From Parvibaculum sp. (GTDB lineage: Bacteria; Pseudomonadota; Alphaproteobacteria; Parvibaculales; Parvibaculaceae): a DNA stretch of 64,000 bases. This document shows, piece by piece, positions 58,674-64,000 of the stretch. Position numbers and translations under genes: made by a program. Each line of letters starts with the position of its first letter. The stretch's first letter is position 1. Where the stretch lies: positions 186,001 to 250,000 of the forward strand of contig NZNS01000005.1 in the NCBI GenBank assembly GCA_002694985.1, in the 5' to 3' direction. The notes under the pieces were generated by a model that saw nothing but the letters and a program-made list of their open reading frames with translations, was not told the origin of the DNA and searched no databases.

Positions 58674-58730
58674 CTTAAACCGAATGACGTCTGGGCCTGA
58701 GGCCGTCTAATCGGCCTTGCTCGCCCTGGC

Positions 58731-59156
58731 TCAGTCTTCCCCGTCCATTTCGTCCGCATCTGCCGATTTCTGCTGCGGTGAGTCGATCTGGGTCTGGATC
58801 GCACGAAGAAGATCTTCCTCGCTCATTCGTTCACCGCTGTCTTCTGCGGAACCGAATGTATCCTGAACCTCGGCAGCCGCCTCACCGGACATGAGAAGCT
58901 GCATGTTCTCGATTTCCGGCTCTTCCGTTTCGACGCGGCTCTGCAAGCTGCCGATAAGGTCTTCGCGGAGATCTTCCGGCGTAATCGTCTTTTCCGCTAT
59001 CTCGCGGAGCGCCACGACAGGGTTCTTGTCGTTGTCGCGGTCAACGGTCAGTTCCGCGCCAGCCGACATGGCACGCGCGCGGTGCGCCGAGAGCAGAACC
59101 AGCTCAAATCGGTTGGGCACCTTGTCGACGCAATCTTCAACGGTCACGCGGGCCAT
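58731..59156 (-). CDS. rpoZ: RNA polymerase omega subunit
   Basis: Assembly subunit of RNA polymerase. 141 residues from ATG 59156 with GGAG upstream; the upstream open frame is not convincing. The conserved N-terminus reads [27 protein letters not shown] and [14 protein letters not shown]. The long acidic C-terminal tail is typical of alphaproteobacteria. Confidence 0.95.
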   Translation of the reverse strand: MARVTVEDCVDKVPNRFELVLLSAHRARAMSAGAELTVDRDNDKNPVVALREIAEKTITPEDLREDLIGSLQSRVETEEPEIENMQLLMSGEAAAEVQDTFGSAEDSGERMSEEDLLRAIQTQIDSPQQKSADADEMDGED

Positions 59157-59258
59157 TTGAAACTCCGGTATGCAGGATAGTGATTTGGCCTGTATGTAGG
59201 GGTTGAGGCCACATAAAGCAAGCCAGAACAGGCTCTTACGGCCCAAACTGCGACGATT

Positions 59259-59801
59259 TCAGCCTTTATGGGGCCGGATCGCCCGCACTTCGGCTTCGGG
59301 CAGCGCGTCAATCAGTTCCCCGACGCTCTTCCCCGTTACCGGATGACGCCAGTCGGGCGCCACATCGCGAAGCGGGATGAGAACAAAGGCTCGTGCCGCA
59401 ATTCCGGGATGGGGAAGCGCAAGCGGCAGGGGGCCGGCCCCGGCATCGACGCCTCGGGGTCCTTCCGCAGGCACCACTTCACCCCGAAAATCGAGAAGAT
59501 CTAGATCGAGCGGTCGCGGTGCCCAACGCTCCCGCCGAACACGCCCGAACAAGGCCTCTATCCGGTGCAGCTTGTCGAGCAGTACCTGGGGCGGATCGGC
59601 GGCCTCGATCAAAGCCACAGAATTCACGTAATCCGGCTGTATGTAACCTGCCAGCGCCGGTGTCTGGTAAAACGGCGCGACCGACACAACTTTGACACCG
59701 AAGCCCGGCATCATCGCCAGCGCGGCGCGCAATGTCGCCGCGGGCGGTCCCTCTACGCTCGGTTGGTTGCCGCCGAGAGCCACCAGAATCCGGTCAGACA
59801 T
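59259..59801 (-). CDS. folK: 2-amino-4-hydroxy-6-hydroxymethyldihydropteridine pyrophosphokinase
   Basis: Folate pathway kinase. The 180-residue protein has ILVALGGNQ at the start, PALAGYIQPDYVNSVA, and RERWAPRPLDLDLLDF, which is the RxxWxPRxLDLDLL active-site motif. It lies about 100 bases upstream of rpoZ on the same strand. Divergent on the other side is the NYN gene. Confidence 0.96.
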   Translation of the reverse strand: MSDRILVALGGNQPSVEGPPAATLRAALAMMPGFGVKVVSVAPFYQTPALAGYIQPDYVNSVALIEAADPPQVLLDKLHRIEALFGRVRRERWAPRPLDLDLLDFRGEVVPAEGPRGVDAGAGPLPLALPHPGIAARAFVLIPLRDVAPDWRHPVTGKSVGELIDALPEAEVRAIRPHKG

Positions 59802-59969
59802 GACGGTCTCGCATGGTTTCCCGAATGCACAACCTGGGGGGCCCCTTAACTTGCGGAATCATGATCTTCGGTCATATTCCTCTTTTACCGTTTCAGCTCA
59901 CCGGACCTGAACCCGTATTTTTTGCCGGTATTTGTTGTTGTAAGGGCCCTTGGGCCCGGGAGTTCATGA

Positions 59970-60602
59970 ATGATCTTTTATCCGCACGAGCGTGTCGCTC
60001 TATTCATTGACGGTGCAAATCTTTATTCGGCTGCCCGCGGTCTCGGCTTCGATATCGACTACAGGCGTCTCCTCAGCCATTTTCGCGAAAAGGGTACGCT
60101 TGTCCGCGCCTTTTACTACACCGCCCTCCTTGAGGATCAGGAATATTCGCCGCTGCGCCCCCTTATCGACTGGCTCGACTACAACGGCTATGCCGTCGTT
60201 ACCAAGCCTGCGAAGGAATTCACCGATGCAAATGGCCGCCGCCGCATCAAGGGAAATATGGATATCGAGCTCGCCATCGACGCGCTCGAAATCGCCGACA
60301 AGCTCGACCATCTGGTTCTGTTCTCCGGCGATGGAGATTTCCGCCGCCTCGTGGACGCGGTCCAGCGGCGCGGCAAACGCGTGACGGTCGTCTCGACCAT
60401 GCGCAGCCAGCCCCCCATGATTGCGGACGAACTCCGCCGCCAGGCCGATCAGTTTATCGACCTTGAAACGCTCCGCGACATCGTCGGCCGCAGCCATTCG
60501 GACCGCCCCGCCGCCTCGCCCGTCCGCAATGACGGCGACGGCTATTATGACGACGAGGACGAAGACGAGGATGACGACCTCGGGCAGCCAACACGTGCCT
60601 GA
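59970..60602 (+). CDS. NYN-domain protein (LabA/DUF88 family)
   Basis: 210 residues. The PIN-like NYN nuclease fold has its acidic residues in place: ALFIDGANLY (first Asp), KGNMDIELAIDAL (Asp/Glu), and LFSGDGDFRRLVDAVQRRGKRV (Asp-Gly-Asp). It is thus expected to be a metal-dependent RNase, as proposed for the family. The last 30 residues are extremely acidic (DDEDEDEDDD), possibly a nucleic-acid mimic or interaction tail. It overlaps the uracil-DNA glycosylase gene by 32 bases. Confidence 0.92.
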   Translation: MIFYPHERVALFIDGANLYSAARGLGFDIDYRRLLSHFREKGTLVRAFYYTALLEDQEYSPLRPLIDWLDYNGYAVVTKPAKEFTDANGRRRIKGNMDIELAIDALEIADKLDHLVLFSGDGDFRRLVDAVQRRGKRVTVVSTMRSQPPMIADELRRQADQFIDLETLRDIVGRSHSDRPAASPVRNDGDGYYDDEDEDEDDDLGQPTRA

Positions 60603-61257
60603 TCGCGCCTCTCTCACCTCTTTCGAAGCCGAAGCACCGCTCGACTGCCCGCTTTGTCCCCGGCTTGTCGCCTATCGCGAGGCGAACCAGGCCGCCCATC
60701 CCGACTGGTTCAATGCACCCGTCCCGTCTTTCGGCACCGAGAAGGCGCGCCTGCTGATTGTCGGTCTGGCGCCGGGCGTTCAGGGAGCGAACCGCACGGG
60801 CCGCCCCTTCACGGGCGATTTCGCGGGCGACCTGCTTTACGGAACACTTCTCGAATTTGGCTTTGCCCGTGGCACCTATGATGCGCGTCCCGATGACGGG
60901 CTCGAACTCATCGATACGATGATCACCAACGCCGTGCGCTGCGTGCCGCCACAGAACAAGCCAACGCCCGCCGAAGCGAAGACCTGCCTCGGGTTTTTCA
61001 AGGCGCGCATTGCTGCGCTACCGAACCTGGAAGTTATCCTCGCGCTTGGCCGCATCGCGCATGATGCGGTTCTCTCCGCGCAGGGGATGAAGAAAAGCAC
61101 CGCCGCCTTCGGTCACGGCGCGCAGCATGATCTGGGCTCGGGCCTTCGTCTCTTCGACAGTTATCACTGCTCGCGCTACAACACGAATACGCGCCGCCTC
61201 ACACCGGAAATGTTCCACGATGTCTTTCGTGCCGTACGCGCACATATCGGCGATTGA
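60571..61257 (+). CDS. Uracil-DNA glycosylase, family 5 (UDGb) type
   Basis: 228 residues from ATG 60571 (GTG 60595 is an alternative). The iron-sulfur type N-terminus has CPLCPRL. Motif A reads GLAPGVQGANRTGRPFTGD, which has Ala/Gly where the family-4 Glu would be, as in UDGb. RCVPPQNKP and ACLG-type cysteines and the final SYHCSRYNTNTRRL complete it. It removes uracil and related damaged bases from DNA. It is read from within the NYN gene. Confidence 0.92.
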   Translation: MTTSGSQHVPDRASLTSFEAEAPLDCPLCPRLVAYREANQAAHPDWFNAPVPSFGTEKARLLIVGLAPGVQGANRTGRPFTGDFAGDLLYGTLLEFGFARGTYDARPDDGLELIDTMITNAVRCVPPQNKPTPAEAKTCLGFFKARIAALPNLEVILALGRIAHDAVLSAQGMKKSTAAFGHGAQHDLGSGLRLFDSYHCSRYNTNTRRLTPEMFHDVFRAVRAHIGD

Positions 61258-61263
61258 AGAACC

Positions 61264-61938
61264 CTAGCTGTAGCGCTCTTCCTTCCACGGATCAGCTTCG
61301 TTGTGATAGCCGTTCTGTTCCCAGAAGCCAGGCTTGTCGACATCGCTGAACTCGATCGTCCGAAGCCACTTCGCACTCTTCCAGAAATACCACTTCGGCA
61401 CTACGGCGCGTACAGGCCCGCCATGCTCGCGGGTCAGCGGCTTGCCCTCCCAGCTATGCGCAATGATGACGTCCGGCTCCTCGAAGACCTCCCGCCGGAT
61501 ATTGGTAGTGTAGCCGTCATGGGCATGAAAGATCACATGACGCGCTTCGGGACGCGGCTGCACGAGTTCAAGGATTGTCCGCGCCGCCACGCCATCCCAG
61601 CGATTGTCGTAAAGGCTCCAGGTCGTGACGCAGTGAATGTCGCTCGTGAATTGCGACTGCGGCAGCTTGAGAAAATCCTCGAAATTCCAGCTGGCAGGAT
61701 TGGCAACAAGCCCCGTGACCTCAAGCGACCATTCCTGCTTCGGAATATCGGGTTGGATGCCGAGGTCGAGCACCGGCCATTTCTTGACGAGGTTCTGTCC
61801 GGGCGGCAGGCGGCGCGCATGGGCCTCGTCCAGCGCGCCGGTAAGATGCCGGCCTTCCGCCGCCGTCTTCTGCTTGGTGCGGATCAGCTTTTCCTTGATC
61901 CGTCCGATCAGGCCTTCGCCGCTTCCGTCCTCGCTCAT
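61264..61938 (-). CDS. Sulfite-oxidase-like molybdopterin oxidoreductase
   Basis: 224 residues of the small soluble YuiH-like subgroup. The Mo-ligand cysteine is in FTSDIHCVTTWSLYDNRW. HDGYTTNIR and LTREHGGPVRAVVPKWYFWKSAKWLRTIEF are family signatures. There is no signal peptide, so it is predicted to be cytosolic. Its substrate is unknown. It starts 8 bases after smpB, possibly on the same transcript. Confidence 0.92.
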   Translation of the reverse strand: MSEDGSGEGLIGRIKEKLIRTKQKTAAEGRHLTGALDEAHARRLPPGQNLVKKWPVLDLGIQPDIPKQEWSLEVTGLVANPASWNFEDFLKLPQSQFTSDIHCVTTWSLYDNRWDGVAARTILELVQPRPEARHVIFHAHDGYTTNIRREVFEEPDVIIAHSWEGKPLTREHGGPVRAVVPKWYFWKSAKWLRTIEFSDVDKPGFWEQNGYHNEADPWKEERYS

Positions 61939-61946
61939 GGCTCTCC

Positions 61947-62444
61947 TCAGCCTTTTTCCCTGAGCAGTCGTGCCTTGTCGCGCTCCCAGCTCCGTTCCTT
62001 CAGCGTCTCGCGCTTGTCGGCGAGCTTCTTGCCCTGCGCGAGCCCGATCTCGACCTTAACGAGGCCCTGATCGTTAAAATACATCCGCAACGGCACAATG
62101 GTCATGCCCTGCCGCTGAACGGCCGCGATCAGCTTGTCGATCTCGCGCCTGTGCAGGAGGAGTTTGCGGGGCCGCCGCGTCTCGTGATTGAACTGATTGG
62201 CCTGCAGATAGACGGGGATATAGGCGTTCACGAGCATGATCTCGCCGTCGCGCGTCGCCTGGGCATAAGCCTCGTTGAGACTGCCTTGCCCCACGCGCAA
62301 AGACTTCACCTCGCTGCCCTTGAGCTCGATGCCGGCTTCGAAAGTCTCGCCTATGCTGTAGTTGAAGCGCGCCTTGCGGTTATCCGCAATGATCTTCTGG
62401 CCATCCACGGCCTTCCGTTTGGCGCCACCACTCTTGGAGGACAT
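61947..62444 (-). CDS. smpB: SsrA-binding protein SmpB
   Basis: Binds tmRNA and carries it to stalled ribosomes. The 165-residue protein has [29 protein letters not shown] and the C-terminal basic tail [18 protein letters not shown]. The tmRNA gene itself was not found near it. It lies 39 bases downstream of dapA. Confidence 0.96.
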   Translation of the reverse strand: MSSKSGGAKRKAVDGQKIIADNRKARFNYSIGETFEAGIELKGSEVKSLRVGQGSLNEAYAQATRDGEIMLVNAYIPVYLQANQFNHETRRPRKLLLHRREIDKLIAAVQRQGMTIVPLRMYFNDQGLVKVEIGLAQGKKLADKRETLKERSWERDKARLLREKG

Positions 62445-62483
62445 TGCTCTCCGATTTCTAGCTCGCCACCGATCTCTGGCGCG

Positions 62484-63359
62484 TCAATTAAGCAGGCCAG
62501 CATGCTGCATGGCGCTGCGCACTTTTTCCTCGGTTCCCGAACTGGCCGGCACCAGCGGCAGCCGCAGCTCATTCTCGCAGAACCCCAGCAGATGGGCCGC
62601 ATACTTGGCAGGCGCCGGGTTCGGGTCGAGGAACAGCGCCGTGTGAAGCGGCATCAGCCGGTCCTGAATTTCAAGCGCCTTTGCGAAGTCCCCCGCAAGC
62701 GTCGCTTTCTGGAATTCCGCACAAAGCGCCGGCGCAATATTCGCCGTGACGGAAATGCAGCCCACGCCGCCATGCGCATTGAACCCGAGCGCGGTCGCAT
62801 CCTCGCCCGAAAGCTGACAAAATTCTGCACCCATCATTTGGCGTTGCTGGCTCACTCGCGCAAGGTTCGCCGTCGCATCCTTCACGCCCACGATATTCTT
62901 CAACGCAAAGAGCCGCGTCATGGTTTCAAGCGAAATATCCACGATGGTTCGCCCGGGGATATTGTAGAGGATGATCGGAATATCGACCGCGTCGTTCACC
63001 GCCTTGAAGTGCTGGTAGATGCCTTCCTGCGAGGGCTTGTTGTAATAGCCGGTCACGCTGAGCACGGCATCCGCGCCCGCCTCCTTGGCAAAGGCCGTCA
63101 GCTCGATCGCCTCCACAGTGTTGTTGGACCCCGCCCCGGCGATCACGGGCACGCGGCCCCGCGCCGTTTCGATGCAGAGTTCCACAACGCGCTTATGCTC
63201 GTCATGGGAAAGTGTGGGCGATTCACCCGTCGTCCCGCAGGGAACAAGGCCGTGCGTGCCCTGCTCGATCTGCCATTCCACCAGTTTGACGAACGCAGCC
63301 TCATCCACCTTGCCGTCCTTGAACGGTGTAATGAGTGCGACGAACGATCCCTTGAACAT
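62484..63359 (-). CDS. dapA: 4-hydroxy-tetrahydrodipicolinate synthase
   Basis: First committed step of lysine/diaminopimelate synthesis. 291 residues from ATG 63359, the family length. [14 protein letters not shown], the catalytic Tyr in [12 protein letters not shown], and the Schiff-base lysine in [12 protein letters not shown] are visible. The dapA-smpB order is common in alphaproteobacteria. The lytic transglycosylase gene is divergent. Confidence 0.96.
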   Translation of the reverse strand: MFKGSFVALITPFKDGKVDEAAFVKLVEWQIEQGTHGLVPCGTTGESPTLSHDEHKRVVELCIETARGRVPVIAGAGSNNTVEAIELTAFAKEAGADAVLSVTGYYNKPSQEGIYQHFKAVNDAVDIPIILYNIPGRTIVDISLETMTRLFALKNIVGVKDATANLARVSQQRQMMGAEFCQLSGEDATALGFNAHGGVGCISVTANIAPALCAEFQKATLAGDFAKALEIQDRLMPLHTALFLDPNPAPAKYAAHLLGFCENELRLPLVPASSGTEEKVRSAMQHAGLLN

Positions 63360-63626
63360 GGCTTTAGGCTCCGTTTCCCCGATTTGCGCGGATGGGGTGC
63401 TCCCGAAGGCGCGCAAGATAACCATAAGCGGCAAACCCGGCAAGAAACCGCCGGTTCCGGCGCATATGGCCTATTGCGGCGCGTGTTAGCACATGAGTAG
63501 ACTCAATGGTGGATTATCTGAGCGTTGCAGCGTTTCACGCCAGATTTACCGCGCTATTGACGAACCCAAGGCCCCCCGCCGGGCTGGCCCGAGAGCGGTT
63601 CGGAAACTTTGTATCGGGTTTGCGCC

Positions 63627-64000
63627 TTGCGGACTGATTCCAGCTTCAGACTTCCTCGCCTCGCGGCTGCCATGGTGGCTGCGGTCTTTTTCGCTTGCGC
63701 AGTTTCCGCAGCGGCTTCCGCCGCGCTGCCGCTGCCTCGTCCCGGGGGCACCCAACTCCAGGCGGCAAGCGCATCGGAGCCCCTCCTCGCGGCTCCCCAG
63801 GCCCCGACCGCCACAGCGGGAACCTTCTCCGGTCTGAGCGCAGCGGACATGATGGCCGCCCGCGCCGCCTTCAATGAGGTCGACCGCGGCAACTGGGTTT
63901 CGGCAAACCGTTTCCGCTCCCAGATAAGCGACCCGACGGCTGCAAAGCTCATCGTCTGGACACGGCTTCTCTCCGACTCCAGTACAGCGACCTTTGCCGA
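63627..64000 (+). CDS. slt: Soluble lytic murein transglycosylase, N-terminal part (truncated by window edge)
   Basis: The frame is open to the window end. From TTG 63627 the protein would begin LRTDSSFRLPRLAAA and continue into a signal peptide ending about ASAALPL. The first ATG in frame (63672) leaves no basic residues ahead of the hydrophobic core, so I prefer the TTG; the start is uncertain. After a Pro/Ala-rich region, FSGLSAADMMAARAAFNEVDRGNW and KLIVWTRLLS resemble the superhelical N-terminal domain of Slt. The catalytic domain is outside the window. Its place divergent from dapA is common in this group. Confidence 0.75.
   Translation, partial: MRTDSSFRLPRLAAAMVAAVFFACAVSAAASAALPLPRPGGTQLQAASASEPLLAAPQAPTATAGTFSGLSAADMMAARAAFNEVDRGNWVSANRFRSQISDPTAAKLIVWTRLLSDSSTATFA

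Noticed and set aside
62445-62483. tmRNA (ssrA) next to smpB
   Set aside because: The gap is 39 bases and no tmRNA-like end sequences are visible in the neighbourhood.

Overview
The window is chromosomal core sequence from a GC-rich alphaproteobacterium, most likely of the Hyphomicrobiales (Rhizobiales) type and compatible with a Parvibaculum-like organism. The genus is an inference. The lineage call rests on C4-pathway 5-aminolevulinate synthase (hemA), a MucR/Ros regulator, the LdtR/L,D-transpeptidase pair, an alphaproteobacterial CBP3-type cytochrome bc1 chaperone divergent from bamE, the nrdR-ribD-ribE-ribBA-ribH-nusB-thiL order and a motA-motB pair of alphaproteobacterial type. I see no rRNA, CRISPR array, prophage or insertion sequence. 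One tRNA gene (tRNA-Pro) is present.

Layout. 1-2.6 kb: end of an O-acetylhomoserine sulfhydrylase gene, a repeat/terminator region, heme A synthase, a DUF2842 membrane protein, and tRNA-Pro followed by a 27-residue membrane ORF that standard gene calling would miss. 2.6-7.5 kb: plsX-fabH-ihfA-merR, yceD, the bc1 chaperone and bamE. 7.5-12.4 kb: universal stress protein, CPA2 cation/proton antiporter and a K+-insensitive proton pyrophosphatase. 12.6-19.4 kb: riboflavin/thiamine block downstream of glyA and nrdR. 19.4-24.9 kb: AT-rich leader and mucR, hemA, a glycerophosphodiesterase, an L,D-transpeptidase and its MarR-type regulator. 25-28.2 kb: valine/isobutyryl-CoA degradation operon. 28.3-32 kb: hemB, a short TetR regulator, and an ornithine-decarboxylase-like gene coupled to a beta-hydroxyacid dehydrogenase. 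32.1-34.6 kb: ExbB-ExbD-ExbD and a TonB-like protein with an unusual C-terminus. 34.9-38.5 kb: MarR, flavin reductase, motAB, RDD protein. 38.6-45.8 kb: SLC13-type permease, bacterial leucyltransferase Bpt, a TakP-type TRAP transporter with a coupled accessory protein, and an outer-membrane beta-barrel. 45.9-49.9 kb: parC, a GIY-YIG gene tightly bounded by inverted repeats, recO and a DksA-family gene. 50-51.5 kb: arsR-arsC-arsH. 51.5-59.8 kb: era-rnc-lepB-acpS-pdxJ-DUF2062-pyrE-relA/spoT-rpoZ-folK, mostly with ATGA overlaps. 59.9-64 kb: NYN nuclease, uracil-DNA glycosylase, a sulfite-oxidase-like protein, smpB, dapA and the start of a lytic transglycosylase gene.

How the genes work together. 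Most of the window is housekeeping: lipid, riboflavin, pyridoxine, folate, heme and lysine precursors, ribosome and RNA processing, and the stringent response. The accessory signals are: (1) the GIY-YIG cassette, whose ORF begins and ends within a few bases of two inverted repeats; (2) the ExbB/ExbD/ExbD/TonB-like operon, in which the canonical TonB C-terminal domain is replaced by another domain; (3) the tiny membrane ORF behind tRNA-Pro; and (4) a compact ars operon without a pump gene. Every function is assigned by reading protein motifs; no database search was run.
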